From the NCBI RefSeq assembly GCF_030445035.2, contig NC_080702.1:13834029-13898028 (forward strand): 64,000 nt of DNA. The letters run 5' to 3'. The position numbers and the translations under genes were made by a program. Under the pieces are notes generated by a model. It ran no database searches. It was not told the DNA's origin and worked only from the letters and a program-made list of their open reading frames with translations. Source of the DNA: Dasypus novemcinctus (taxonomy: Eukaryota; Chordata; Mammalia; Cingulata; Dasypodidae). Within the stretch, counting starts at the first letter, position 1. Each line of letters begins with the position of its first letter. Of this stretch, positions 46,345 to 58,689 are shown piece by piece.

Positions 46345-49003
46345 TCTATTTGTTGTTGTTGTTTTCACTTTATTTCTACATTGCTTATGTAATAACAGAT
46401 ACCCTTCAAAGCCAGAGAAAATAACTAGTGCTATGGTGCCAGGTTACCTATCATACAAACATCCTGATAATAAATAAATGTCAAATAGCCAAACCTACAA
46501 TATGACAATCTACTGAGATCATTCAGATACCTAAACTTTTTGGGGATCAGTCATAACTATGGTTTAATACCACATGTTGGATATAAATAAAAAAAATTAA
46601 GGTTTTAAAAATGACAGACTTTCTTAGATATTTTCAAATACAATTTATATCCACCTCTAAAGTGTTTTCAAGCCAATGGAATGTCTGTAGCTTTCAGAAT
46701 ATTGTGCACTTTTGCTTTTTATATAATACTATTTCCCATTACGCATAATCTAACTGCAGTATGATTCTGTTTTAATATAAGTCAACAATTTTCATGCAGT
46801 TTAACCATCTACTGAGTGCCATTTTAGAAAAGCACACATAAACATACAGCCCAGAATATACACCTCTGATTTATATAAGAGGAATTATCCATTTAGCTTT
46901 TCTACAAAATGCTTTAGTTAAATAAGAAATAATTTGAAAACTGTATAAAAAGAGAAAAATCATTGTGGCATCTTCCAGCTAACAATTTACAAAAGTAGCA
47001 AAACATTTTTTCCTTAAATATTATACTACTATGCTTCAAGAATTCTTTACAGTCATTCTGTAAGTATTTATATTGAAATTTATGAAGCATGTATATTAAG
47101 ACAATGAAAAATTCACCAATTTTGATTAGTACACTTCAACAAAAATTTTTTTAGCTTAAATTTCCAAAGCATTCCTTCATGTTCATACAAATTTTATTGG
47201 ACCCAGAAGCTGACATGTTTATTCAAAAGTGATGATGGACAGATTTCTGAAACAAAAGAAAGGCTCAATAGCAACTTTAAAAGAAATATCTTTGTTCAAA
47301 GAAACATTTTAATGTCCCACATAGTGAGAACTTTCTTCCTTTTCTAGTCTTAAAGTGTTTTTCTTTATGGCAAACTGCATATTTTCTTGAAATTCTTTAA
47401 ATGTATTAGTTATTGGAAGAGATACTACACTTGTTTCTAATAGGAAAATCCATATGCAGGCACTCAATTGAAGGAGTGAGTTTAAATTCAGTAGGTGGAA
47501 TGGAACTGCAACCAGTTGCAAAAATAAGAATATCTTCCATTGTTGTTGCAGATTTACAATTTTCAATAGCTTGTAAGTAACTGTTCCAAAATCCCAAAGT
47601 TTTATGTTAGACAATGGGTAGACTGTAAAAAGATCACTAAGAATTTTTACAGAAAGATTATAAGGTTTATGAGAGAGGATGCTGCAAAATGCTTCTGGAG
47701 AAGTCAGAATTTTATCTAAAATGTGAAGAATTTTCAGACCCTGCTTAAAACTCCCAAAGGTTGTTTGGGCTCTCTTAATTACACGGTAGAAAAGTATGTC
47801 TTTTACCAACATATATTTACCACTTAATGTCTAAGACATCCAATAATCTGTAGGTAATTAGAGCATTCATTTATTGCTGAGATAAAGTCAGCCATATTTG
47901 TTGTAGTATTTATCTTGGGCATTAAGGGACAAGTTCTTTGACAAGGACCCTTCAAACAGTGATGAGCTTTCAAGATGCTGCATTGAAAGACTCAGAAACT
48001 CTTGTCTTGATCCAGGATGCTCTTGGCCAAATTCATCATTTTCGCTTACATAGGCTATTTCAATTGAGTATACAGGATTAAAGCTTTGATTTCTGAATCT
48101 ATCTAAGGCAATATTCCAGATATTGGCTTTGTTGATATATAATTTTTTAGTTTTTCTTTTAATTGGGAATCCTAACTCTATTAATACATTTTAAAAACTC
48201 TTCTAAATTTGCTGCCTTGCCTTCTTCTAACAGGTTGATTCCTTGCTCCTGTCCAGACCAGTGGGACTTCCAGGGGTGTTCTCATTAGATCTGGGCTCCA
48301 GGTGACTGAGTAATTTCGGTGATGACTCTTCTAAAAAACAATCAGTAATGTCCATGTTATTTGAATTGGGCTGAGTGTGTTTTTTGGCTTCTTTTGAAAT
48401 CCCCTGAATTGTAGATGATACCTTCCACATTCTGAACACTCCCAATTTTGTTCCCATGATTGTGGTGAGCAACAGTCTAAATGGGTTTCACTAGAACCAC
48501 AACATTGACAGTGTTTTATTTCTCATTTGCTGTCAGGTGCATTCTATTCTTGCCCTTTACAGCAACATCCCTGTACATCACAAGGCTCATGGTGCTGCAA
48601 AATCTCTCAATAATCATTTTCCTCTAGTTCCCAAGACACATCTTTTTTAGGAATATGAATTCCCATTTTCAACATCTCTTTCTGAAATGTATCACTATTA
48701 TGGCATACGTGCATCTGAAGAAGAACACTCCTGCGTTTATTGCTTAAAATTGTAAACCGTTTCTGTGCAACCAAGCATTCTTACTACAAGGACTTGGTTA
48801 TATACTATATGTTGGAATAGGCTCAATAAATTCCAAATGGTACATGCTAAGGACTCTCTATAACTATTAGATGTAATTATTTGAACAGGTTGATGGTTCC
48901 AACGAAATGACCCAAAATTGCCAGTAATCTGGAAAATGCATTCTCTCTGAAGGCCACATGTAAAATGATAATAACTTTTTACATCGGGGTGCATCATATC
49001 CAA
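46345..49003 (-). pseudogene. G2E3: G2E3 processed pseudogene
   Basis: Minus-strand frames line up in order with G2E3, a PHD/RING and HECT-like E3 ubiquitin ligase: a PHD-region piece (49003-48737: [25 protein letters not shown]), a linker piece (48472-48227: [18 protein letters not shown]) and a HECT-like C-terminus (47812-47309: MLVKDILFYRVI, then out of frame [13 protein letters not shown], ending LRLEKEESSHYVGH). No introns separate these parts. Stops, shifts and an internal gap of some 60 codons near 47900 show it is dead. Downstream on the minus strand a UTR-like stretch ends in AATAAA (46374-46369) and an A-rich decayed tail (46363-46345). The 5' end is missing. Confidence 0.88.
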
Positions 49004-49029
49004 CTAAAGTGCCAGATTTCATGCAAAGA

Positions 49030-49555
49030 CAGGGTTATTGGATTATATTTGTAAAATGCTCTGTCACAAGTATCATGTTTAATTGATTAAGTTATGATTA
49101 GGACTTTGGGCCATGTGAGTAGGGTGTTGAGTCCCTTCACCTTGGTGGGGAGGGACTCTCAGAGAAAAGACATGGCAAAGGACAGAGTTGGGAGATTTTA
49201 CCTGGAGCCTAGTAAGTAAACACACAGTAGAATGCAAAGCAATTGAACCCAGAAAGAATCAAGTCCTAGGGAGAGAGAGAGAGCCATTTGCCTGATGGTC
49301 TACAGCTGACCTTGTGAAGCAGGCAGAGCAGTTGAACCCAGAGAGGCAAGCCTCAGGAAGAGAGGAACATAGGAAGCCAGAACCCTCAGACAACAGGAGC
49401 CATCATGCCCCTAGATGTAGCAATAGACTTTGGTGAAGGAAATGACTCATGTTTTATGGCCTGGAACTGTAAGCTATTACACAAAATAAATAACATTCAT
49501 AAAAACCAACCATTTCTGATAATTTGCATCAGTGTCCCTTTGACTGACTAATACA
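49030..49555 (+). repeat. Solo LTR, MaLR-like
   Basis: It ends ...TTTGACTGACTAATACA and carries the shared blocks ccttggtggggagggactctcagag, ggcaaaggacagagttggg and actttggtgaaggaaatgactc...ttttatggcctgg. The 5' edge is poorly defined. It lies exactly between the G2E3 pseudogene and an L1 fragment, so its flanks differ in origin. Confidence 0.75.
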
Positions 49556-52225
49556 GATTAAGTGGTAATTTCTCTTCTGAAACCATAGGGGCAAGAAGGC
49601 AGTGGTATATCATAGTTAAGGTGCTAAATGAAAAACTTCCAGCTAAGAAATCTCTATTCTGAAGAGCTCACAATTAAAAATGAGGGAGAGCTCAAAATAC
49701 TCACAGATAAACAGAAATTAAGAGCATCTGTCAATAAGAAACCTGCACTCTCTTTGAAAGAGAGTTCTGCAGTTTGAAAGGAAAACCAGGAAAGAGTTGG
49801 ATGAGAGTGTAAGAAAAAAAACATAAAGAGAAATATAAACAATATATGACATCAGAAACCTAAAAATATGGCTAATAAATGAATTCTTCTACAGTAGTAA
49901 CATTGAATGTTAATGGATTAAACTCTCTGACCAAGAGTCAGAGACTGGCAGAATGGATGCAAAAATAGGACCCATCTATATGCTATCTACAAGAAACTCA
50001 CCTTAGACACAGAGATGAAAGGATGCAGAAAGTAAATAGTTGGAAAATAATTTTACATACAAACAATAACCAAAAACAGGTGGGAGTAGCTATACTAATA
50101 TCGGACAAAACACACTTGAAAAGAAAACTATTGTAGGAAGCAGCTCTGGCTCAATCAGATGAGCTCCCGTTTACCATATGGGAGGCCATTGGTTTACGTC
50201 CTGGGGCCTCCTTGTGAAGGCAGGCTTACCCGTGTGCTGCATGGTACTGTGCAGTCCATAGACACCACAGAGTGCCAACTGGCCTGCAGATGCCACAGAA
50301 CACTGCAAGGCCCACAGATGCCACAGAGTGCTGCCTGGCCTGTAGATGCCATGGAGTGCCACTTGCAAATGCCATGTAGTGCCATCTGGCCCACAGATGA
50401 CATGGAGAGCTGACGCAGCAAGATGACACAACAAAAAGGGAGACAAAGGAGAACACAGAAGAGACTGCAGTGAATGGACACAGAGGGCAGACAGCATGTA
50501 AAAAGCCATGGGGGGGGGGGGAGAAAAAATAAAACTTGTATAAAAAAGGATAACCTATGAAGAAGAAAGGACAAACATAAACATTTATGGACCTAACCAA
50601 GACTCCTAAAAATACTTGAGGTAAATATTGGAAAAACTAAGTAAAGAAATAGATGCCTCTACAGTTATAGTGGGGGACATTAAAACAGCATTATCAGAAT
50701 TAGACAGAACATCTCAACAGAGAATCAATAATAAAACAAAGACTTTGGATAATACATTAAAGGATCTGGACCGAAAAGACATATACAGAACATTATGCCC
50801 AAATATATCCAGATAAACATTATTCTCAAGTGCACATGGATCATTCTCCAGGATGGATAATATTCTAGGCCCTAGAAAAACTGTCAATGAATTCAGAAAG
50901 ATTGACCTTATACCAAGTAGTTTCTCTGACAACCACAGGATGGAGCTGGAAATTGGTCAAGTACAGAGAAGAATATTACAAACAAAGATATTGAAGTAAA
51001 ACTGCTCTTAGACAATCAGTGAGTCAAGGAGGAAATTGCAAAAGATATCAGAAACTAAATTGAAACTAAATAAAATGACAACATAATGTATCAAAATCTA
51101 TAGGTTACAGCAAAACCTATACTTAGAGGGAAGTTCTTAGCCATAAATCACTATATTAAAATAGAAGAGGTAAAATCAAAGAACTCACTGGACATCTGGA
51201 GGAATTAGAAAATGTACAACAAGCTAATCCCAAAGGAAGTATCAAGAAGGAAATAACAAAAATTAGAGTAGAGCTAACTGAAATTGAAAATAAGAAAGCA
51301 GTAGGAAAAATAAACACCAAAATCTGGTTCTTTGTGAAGATTAATAAAATTGACAAATACTTAGACTAACAAAGAGAAAAGGAGAGAAGGGGCAAGTACA
51401 TAAAATAAGAAACAAGGAAGGAGGTATCACCACAGATGCTACAGAAATAGAATATCATAAGAGGAAATTTTGAAAAAGTGTATGCCAACAGTGGATAATT
51501 TTGAGGGAATGGACAAATTCCTAGAAACCACAAGCACCCTAACATTGATGAAACAAGAAATTCATGAACTCACCAGAACAATCACAAGTAATGAGATTGA
51601 ATAAGTCATCAAAAACCTCCCAGATAAGAGCCCAGGACCAGATGGCTTCACATGTGAATTCTACCTAACATTCCAGGAAGAATGAACAACAATCCTGCTT
51701 AAATTCTTCCAAAAAATAGAAGTGGAGGGAACACTGCCTAACTCATTCTATGATGCCAACATCACCCCAATTCCAAAGCCAAACAAAGATGTCACAAAAA
51801 AAGGAAAACTACAGACCAATCACTCTAATGAGCCTAGATGCTAAATACCCAAATACTTGATAATTGTATTAAAAAACACAACAAACAAATTATACACCAT
51901 GATCAATGAGTTTCATCCTTCCTATGCAAGGAAGTTTCAGCATGAGAAAATCAATGTAATACACCTTATAAACAGATCAAAAGAAAAGAAATCACATGAT
52001 AATCTCCACAGATGAAGAAAAAGCATTTGGCAAAATATAGCATCCTTTCCTGATAAAAGCACTTCAAAAGATTGGAATAGAAGGAAACCTCACTAGTACC
52101 ACACTAATGAATGATGCTGTTAATGTTAGATTGTGTGGGAGTGATAGTCAGTGGGGCATATGGTAACCCCCTATATTTTTCATGTAACATTTTAATGATC
52201 TAAATATGTTTAAAAAGTATAATAG
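49556..52225 (+). mobile_element. L1 fragment, older copy with internal deletion
   Basis: It starts in the C-terminal part of ORF1 (49562 on: FSSET, then ARRQWY). ORF2 begins at about 49880 and reverse-transcriptase pieces run to about 52085 (PGPDGF-like block near 51630). It then jumps to a 3' UTR end (52100-52225: caccctatattttt-like run, catgtaacattttaatg). The RT active site and ORF2 C-terminus are missing, so an internal deletion is likely. Every frame is broken. A DAS SINE splits it at 50137-50540. Confidence 0.85.
50137..50540 (+). repeat. DAS SINE, variant copy within L1
   Basis: It has a tRNA-like head (gcagctctggctcaatcagatgagctc) and accatatgggaggccattggtt. The core is a tandem of imperfect 'tgccacagagtgc/actggcccacaga' units (50270-50410). 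The tail has gatgacacaacaaaaagggag, ggacacagagggcagacagc and a G-run. It interrupts ORF2 after the block equivalent to 'gaaaacaattgtg' of the other L1s. Confidence 0.85.
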
Positions 52226-52234
52226 GTAGACCAT

Positions 52235-52515
52235 TCTATCACACCATATACAAAAATAAGTGCAAAATTGTATGATTACATTTAATTTGCAAATATATAT
52301 CAATCTATAAAGATGAAATTAGTAATGTAGGATTTTGACAGGATAGAGGGATAGTGAGGAGACTGCTAAGGGGTGTGGGGTATTTTTTTAATGGAGTAAT
52401 GAAATTGTTCTAAAACTATTTGGTGATGAAGGCACATTTTGATTATATTAAGACCTATCAATTACAGAATTAGGATATATTGTATTTGTGTCTATCTCAG
52501 TTAAACTTTAAAATA
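52235..52515 (+). repeat. Old L1 3' UTR end
   Basis: The phrases gtgggggtattttt-like, atggagtaatgaaattgttctaaaa, gatgaaggcacattttgattatat and cagttaaactttaaaataaataaat follow a standard L1M 3' terminus. Confidence 0.65.
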
Positions 52516-52519
52516 AATA

Positions 52520-53285
52520 AATCTGCAAGAATAGTCAAAAAGAGCAGCTATGTACATCAGAGGAATCAGAGAAAGTGAGAGATGATGCATTTTTGCTTGG
52601 TTTTTGTTTTTTGCTTATTGTTTTCCATATTTGCATGATCTGGAACTTAATATTTTAATAATTAATGTCAAGGAAATGATTTCTAAATGTCATCCATCAT
52701 AAGGGCATTGCCTATGGGCATGGAAGGTTTTGGAATCTATTAGTTATTTTATTAACAAAATCATTATGGCAGTGCATTTTTCCTAGATATATCATACTGG
52801 GAAATTAGTGATGGGAAGTGCAAATGATCTGTACCTCTGCCTGGCACAGTGAACTACTGTGTTCATGATTATCACACTCACTGATAACAATTCTAGTTAC
52901 AGAGGTGAAGTATTGTTTCATCTACCATTAGGAATACGTGACCATACCTGTTGCTCACCTTCAGCTATTTAATCGCTGAGACAGGAAAGGCAACAAGAGA
53001 ACCACAGTTATTTATGAGGGAGACTCCTAAATCACAGATTTCACACATTTTCTTATCCCCAAACCTATAAAACTTCTAGTTGATATCCACAAAGTCAGCT
53101 ATCAGATACCCATTTGCAAAACCCCTCTAATAATATCCATCACAGAAACAAAATTACTGAATCATGCAACATCCCAATCAGTGAATAAATGATTTCCCAT
53201 GACTTTTCATTACATTCTTCACAATGAATATTCTGGAAATTCCTCAAGGGGTTTCATCCTCCTAACAGTCTTCTTCCTCTTTTTT
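52520..53285. other. Intergenic DNA, no gene seen
   Basis: No supported feature. Confidence 0.4.
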
Positions 53286-53289
53286 AAAA

Positions 53290-54280
53290 ATTTGCATTAA
53301 AAGGGTTTCTGGTATGGGTGATAATTTTCCCCCCTATTTTATTACCTTTTTTAAAAGATACATAGATCACAAAAAAGTTACATTAAAAAATATGAGGTTC
53401 CCATATATCCACTCACTATTATCCCCCACTCTTCCCACTTCACCAAATTATGTCATCAGTATGGCACATTCATTGCATTTGATGAATACATTTTGGAGCA
53501 CTGCTACACAGCATGAATTATAGATTACATTGTAGTTTACACTCTCCCAGTCCATTCAGTGGGTTATGGCAGTATATATAATGTCCTACATCTGTCCCTG
53601 CACTATTATTCATATGAACTCCAAGTCCTGAAAATGTCCCCATATCACACTTCTTCTTCTCTATTCCTATCCTCAGCAAATCCCGTAGCCACAGTTTCCA
53701 CATCAATGATACAGTTTCTTCCATTGTAAAATCACAATGATTCTATAGTAGAATACTAGTAAGTCCACCCTAATCCATATTGTATTCCTCCATCTGGATG
53801 ACCCTGGGATGATGTCCACTCCACTTCTAAACTAAATCTCCTGCTTGCTGTTGTAGACTCTCTTGGTTCCCTGGTGTGGTGGTTGACCATCCTTACCTCC
53901 CTGTTGGCTGATGTGGATAAGTTCAATGACCCAGTGAATAGGTGTTGTAACTCTGCTGAGGCTAAGGGCCCAGCTGTCACATGGACAGTCCAAGAATTCA
54001 AGTCTCTTGAGCATACACCAACCCCAGTGCCAATCACAGTTCCAGTAAAAGTGACAGAAAAGGCATGTGTAGCCAGGTCACATGTGAGTCTAACTACATC
54101 ACATGCAGGAGCAGAAATTCCAAAGTTGGGTTCACTGGCAAGCCCTGAACTCCAGAGCCATCTGCCATAACTATAGGACCTGGGTGTCTCTGTAACCCAA
54201 GAGCACCACATTCTGGGGTTGTATCTTTGTGGTTATTCTTAAACTGAGTTTCCTTTAGCACAAGGCTTAGTTTTGGCTGA
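53290..54280 (-). repeat. L1 3' UTR fragment, antisense
   Basis: Reads as the reverse of the 3' UTR seen at 35290-36258 (compare catccacatcaatgatacagtttctt, gtggttgaccatccttacctcc, ctggtgtggtggttg), but more diverged. The T-rich left edge (53280-53375) is the reversed A-rich tail. Confidence 0.8.
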
Positions 54281-54459
54281 ATGATAGTGCAGTGATTACA
54301 GACCTAGTGTTTCACTCTTTTGGAGTTCACTCATTTAATTTAAAGGATAAATTAGCAATTAAGGCAATCCGACATTGAGTACAGTTGTAGGTTTCCTCAC
54401 ATGTGATTTTCTGATTAGCTTATTAGGTAGTAGAAGAGCACCCTCCAATTCCATTATAT

Positions 54460-54545
54460 TTACATTATGTGCTTTCTCACATAGAATATCATTTGCCTAT
54501 TAAGGGCTTTGCTGCATAAATAACATGCACATGGATTCTCAAGAC
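54460..54545 (-). pseudogene. Most distal degenerate zinc finger
   Basis: The minus-strand reading ENPCACYLCSKALNRQ resembles the start of a C2H2 finger (EKPYxCxxCGKAF). The two His are not in place. It is separated from the next finger remnant by the SINE at 54624-55042. Confidence 0.45.
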
Positions 54546-54623
54546 TATGAATGTTATTAGATTATCTGATGAAGCATGGATGACAACAAGAACTTCTAAA
54601 CACATTAAAAAGTGTTTCTTCAG

Positions 54624-55042
54624 GGAAGTGGATTTGGCCCAATGGATAGGGCATCTACCTACTACATGGGAGGTCCAGGGTTCAAACCCAGGGCCTCCTG
54701 ACCTGTGTGATGAGCTGGTCCATGTGCAATGTTGATGCTTGCAAGGTGTGCCCTGCCATGCAGGGGTGTCCCCCACATAGGGGGCCCCATGTGCAAGGAG
54801 TGTGCCCCATAAGGAGAGCTGCCCAGCACGAAAAAGTGCAGCCTGCCCAGGAACAAGCCACACACATGGAGAGCTGATGCAGCAAGATGATGCGACAAAA
54901 TGAGACACAGATTCTGGGTGCTGCTGACAAGAATACAAGTGGACACAGAAGAACACATAGTGAATGAACACAGAGAGCAGACAACTGGGGAGGTGCAGGG
55001 AAGGGGAGAGAAATAAATTTTTTAAAAATCTTAAAAAAAAAA
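54624..55042 (+). repeat. DAS SINE, canonical copy with TSD
   Basis: A full DAS: tRNA-like head with A box (ggatttggcccaatgga) and B box (ggttcaaaccc), unique body (tgatgcttgcaaggtgtgcc, ccccatgtgcaaggagtg, gagctgatgcagcaagatga) and tail (gacacagaag, acacagagagcagacaactgg, gagaaataaa, aaatctta-A). The duplication TGTTTCTTCAG is exact at 54613-54623 and 55043-55053. It lies in the decayed tail of the zinc-finger exon. Confidence 0.92.
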
Positions 55043-55788
55043 TGTTTCTTCAGAATATGAGTTCCCTGGTATGTTTAAAGTTAAATTTATGACTGAAGTC
55101 TCTTAAGTATGCAAAAGATTTATAGTGTGAATATTACATTTAAAATAAGAATATTGACTGATGACTTTCTCAAATTGTTGACAGTCATAGGGATTCTCTC
55201 CATTTGAATATTTGAGTAATCTCCTATGGCTTAAGGCTAGAAAAATAAAGGCTTTCCCGTAAGTATGTTATTATTTCCATCCCACAGGAATTTTGTAATG
55301 TTGCCTGAGGGCAGAAATACAGGTGAAAATTTTCCTACATAGACAACATTCATGTGTCTTTCCTACAGTGTGAGTTCTCTCACGGTGTTTAAGATTAGAA
55401 AATTGAAGTTTTCCCAGAGTGAGTTCTCTCATGTTCTTGAAGGTGGGAATGATGACTAAAAGCTTTCCTGCATTGATGAAACTCATGTTTCTCTCCAGTT
55501 GGAATTCTTTCATGTCCTCTTAGAATAATTACTATATGCTTTCTGACATTGATAATATTCAGTATTTATTTCCAGAGTAAATTGTTTTATGTTTTTTTTT
55601 TAATGGAAGAGGGATGAAATAACTTTCCCAAATAGATTGCATTCATGGTATTTCTCTCCTGTGTGAGTTCTCTCATGTCACTGAAGATGGGAATGGCAAC
55701 TGAAAGCATCCCTGCATATATGACATTCCTAAGGTTTCTCTCTTGTGTGAGTTCTCTCACATTTTAGGGAAGAGGCTTGAATGAAGGC
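55043..55788 (-). pseudogene. Zinc-finger array, distal part
   Basis: At least five reversed linker blocks (variants of gagttctctcatg...ggtttctct, that is T-G-E-K-P) are seen at about 55365, 55415, 55495, 55660 and 55745, with roughly 84-base spacing. Only 55513-55271 has an open frame of note (GKTHECCLCRKIF). The array is shortened at about 55400. This part was continuous with 59158 before the provirus inserted. Confidence 0.8.
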
Positions 55789-56253
55789 TGTAGCAGTTTG
55801 ATATAATTGAATTCCAAAAAGAAATATTGGATAATGATTATAATCTGATCTGTACCTGGGCAGGATTGAGTAATTGAGATTATGGTGTTGCATCCCCACC
55901 CCTTGGTGGGTGGGGACTCACAGATAAAAGGCACAGTGAAGAACAGAGTTGGGGATTTCTGATGTTAGAATTTGATGAAGACCTGGGAAGTCAGCACACA
56001 GAGGAAAGAGAAGCCAGCCCCAGGAAGGAAGGATCCTTGAAGCCAGAGTAAAGCAAGCCCCAGGAACATAGGAACCCAGGAAGCCTGAACCCTCACAGAC
56101 ATTGGCAGCCATCTAGCTCCAAATAGACTTTGGTGAGGGAAATAACTTCTGTTTTATGGCCTGTTATCTGTAAGCTCCTACCCCAAATACATACCCTTTA
56201 TAAAAACAAACCAGTTTCTGGTATTTTACATCAGCACTCCTTTGGCTAATACA
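55789..56253 (+). repeat. Provirus 5' LTR
   Basis: Begins TGTAGCAGTTTGATATA and ends GGCTAATACA. A TATA-like agataaaagg lies at about 55921 and an AAATACATACC/TATAAAAAC A-rich block near the end. It is about nine-tenths alike with the 3' LTR by eye. Confidence 0.9.
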
Positions 56254-57524
56254 AAATTTGGTAACAAGGGAGGAGGAGTGCTTTTGCAATTACTGAAATG
56301 CTGGAATGGTTTTATAAATGGGTAAAGGATATGTTTTGGAGGGATTGTGAGATGCTTGGAAGAAAAGACCTACAGTGCTTTGAAGAGACTGTTGATAGCA
56401 ATATGGATGCCAAAGAGAATTTTATGATGCCTGAGAAGTAAATGGTGAAACTATTTTCAGAAAATGGCAGAAAGGCAATCTGTGTTTTAAAGTTGCAGAG
56501 AATTAAGCAAGATTAACTCCTGGTGTTTTATGGAAGGCAAAATTTGAAAATGGTGATCCTGGGCATTTAGCTGAAGCAATTTCCAATGTAAACCTGGAGA
56601 ATGCGGCTTGGCTTCTGCTTGCAGCTTATAGCAAAATGCTAGATGAACAAGATAAGCTGAGAACTGAAATATTGGGAACAAAGAAAACAGAAACTGATAT
56701 TGAAAATTCCAATCCCCTGGAAATCAGGTTCCCAGTTGAAAGTACCCCACTGGAGGACTTAACTAAACTCGGAACTTGTAAATCAGGATTGAAGATGCAG
56801 TTATGTTGGAAAGACTTGTGGAAAGTCTTATTGTCTGATGGCTTGGACCCCTGCTTCCTGCATGCTAAACCCAGCAGACTTTCTGAGAGAGCTGTATGAA
56901 AAGAACCACTGCCAGCCTTGAATAAAAGGGACATAGAAAGGAGAAATTTAAAGAGAAAGAGCTTTAAGAGGAAAACCATGGAAACTGAGACATGAAATTA
57001 GGACATCATCTTGGGCCAAGAGAGGAACCCCACCCATGTGTACAGAGAGGGTGAGTTTGCCCCAGCAGTTGAAGAGGGTGGGTTTTCCCACCTATGCTCT
57101 AGGGGATTTTTCACCCCTAGAGTGCAGAGAGGATGGAGCACATTCCCCAAGGATTAAAGCAGTTAAGATTAGCACCCCACAGGTCTGAGAAGGGTGGACC
57201 TGTCCCACAAAGGTTAGGGGAGGCCAGGTGGTCAACTCCTTGCTCTGAAAGGGTTGACCCTGTATGCCAAAGATTAGAGGGAATATCTTTACCTCACCGT
57301 GCTAGGGGGGTTAAGACTAACCCAGAGATTGGGTAAGGTGTGGCAATCACCCCAACAGTCTTGGAAGGAGAGGTCTGGAACTTGGTTGACACTCAGATGC
57401 TTGATGAAGGTGGAACCAAGAAAATGACTGTTGGGCAAGTCAGTGGAAAAGATGGGTCCTCACATGGCCCAAAGGAGAAGAAACCATCATCTTGAGAATG
57501 ATTCTCAGACTTTGAAATCAAAGA

Positions 57525-57935
57525 GGGAAGCAGACTTGGCCCAATGGATAAGGCATCCGTCTGCCACATGGGAGGTCTGCGGTTCAAACCCTGGGCCTCC
57601 TTGACCTGTGTGGAGCTGGCCCATGTGCAATGCTGATGCATGCAAGGAGTGCCGTGCCATGCAGTGGTGTCACCCACATAGGGGAGCCCCACACGCAAGG
57701 AGTGCACCCTGTAAGGAGAGCCACCCAGCACAAAAGAAAGTTCAGCCTGCCCAGGAATGGCACCGTACACACGGAGAGCTGATGCAACAAGATGACACAA
57801 CAAAAAGAGACACAGATTCCCGTGCCACTGACAACAAAAGTGGACAAAAGAACACACAGCAAATCAACACAGAGAACAGACAACTGGGGTGGGGGGGAGA
57901 GAAATAAATAAATAATAAATCTTTTTTAAAAAAAA
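57525..57935 (+). repeat. DAS SINE, canonical copy
   Basis: Head cagacttggcccaatgga, B box ggttcaaaccc, body and tail as in the 54624 copy, with gggtgggggggagag and aaatctttttt-A. Imperfect flanks (aaatcaaagagg at 57515-57526, gatcaaatagagg at 57936-57948) suggest its target duplication. Confidence 0.9.
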
Positions 57936-58145
57936 GATCAAATAGAGGATGTCCTGCAGGTCTATTGCAGAGAAACTGTAACTCATGTTTCCCTTCCAAT
58001 TTCTCCTTATTGTAATGAAAATGTTTATCCATTTTCTATCCATTTGTGTATTGGAAGCAGATCAGTTGTTTTCTAATTTCAGAGGTGTATAGCGGATATG
58101 ACATTGCCCCAGGACAAATTATTTCCTTAAATTGATTGTGATACA

Positions 58146-58564
58146 GGAAGTGGGTTTGGACCAGTGGTTAGGGTGTCTACCACATGGGAGGCCTGCGTAT
58201 CAAACCCAGGCCTCCTTGACCCATGTGGAGCTGGCCCATGAGCAGTGCTGATGCACACAAGGAGTGCCATGCCATGCAGGGGTGTCTCCTGCATAGGGAA
58301 GCCCCATGTGCAAGGAGTGTGCCCCATAAGGAGAGCCACCCAGGGCAAAACAAAGTGCAGCCTGCCTAAGAATGGTGCCACTCACATGGAGAGCTGATAC
58401 AACAAGATGATGCAACAAAAAGAAACAGAGATTCCCGTGCCACTGACAACAACAGAAGCAGATGAAGAAGACAGCAAATAGACAGAGAGGACAGACAACT
58501 GGGGTGGGGGGTGGGGAGGAAGGGGAGAGAAATAAATAAAAATAAATAAATCTTTAAGAAAATA
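58146..58564 (+). repeat. DAS SINE, canonical copy
   Basis: Same head, body and tail as the copy 600 bases upstream, with more changes in the A-box region (ggtttggaccagtgg). It is flanked by attgtgatac on both sides (58135-58144 and about 58566-58575). A second insertion into the same provirus. Confidence 0.9.
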
Positions 58565-58596
58565 AATTGTGATACGATTTAGTACTTGCATTGTAA

Positions 58597-58598
<2 letters not shown>

Positions 58599-58652
<54 letters not shown>
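58599..58652. repeat. (TA)n and poly-T microsatellite
   Basis: About 18 TA units followed by about 18 T residues. It lies within the provirus just before the 3' LTR. Confidence 0.9.
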
Positions 58653-58689
58653 GCATATTGTAATGTCCTTTTGGAATCAGAGGGTACAG

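Larger units (their letters stand above)
56254..58689 (+). repeat. Provirus internal region (MaLR-type)
   Basis: It follows the LTR directly with tttggtaacaagggaggagg. Nothing here looks like gag, pol or env. Several short frames are present, but no known domain. DAS SINEs are nested at 57525-57935 and 58146-58564. The (TA)n run at about 58599-58634 and the poly-T after it lie between the second SINE and the 3' LTR. Confidence 0.8.

Noticed and set aside
54489-54984. Minus-strand frames of 98-160 codons
   Set aside because: They run antisense through a DAS SINE; the same kind of frame appears in each SINE copy.
57535-57600. tRNA-like gene with A and B boxes
   Set aside because: It is the head of a DAS SINE; the same holds for the other copies.
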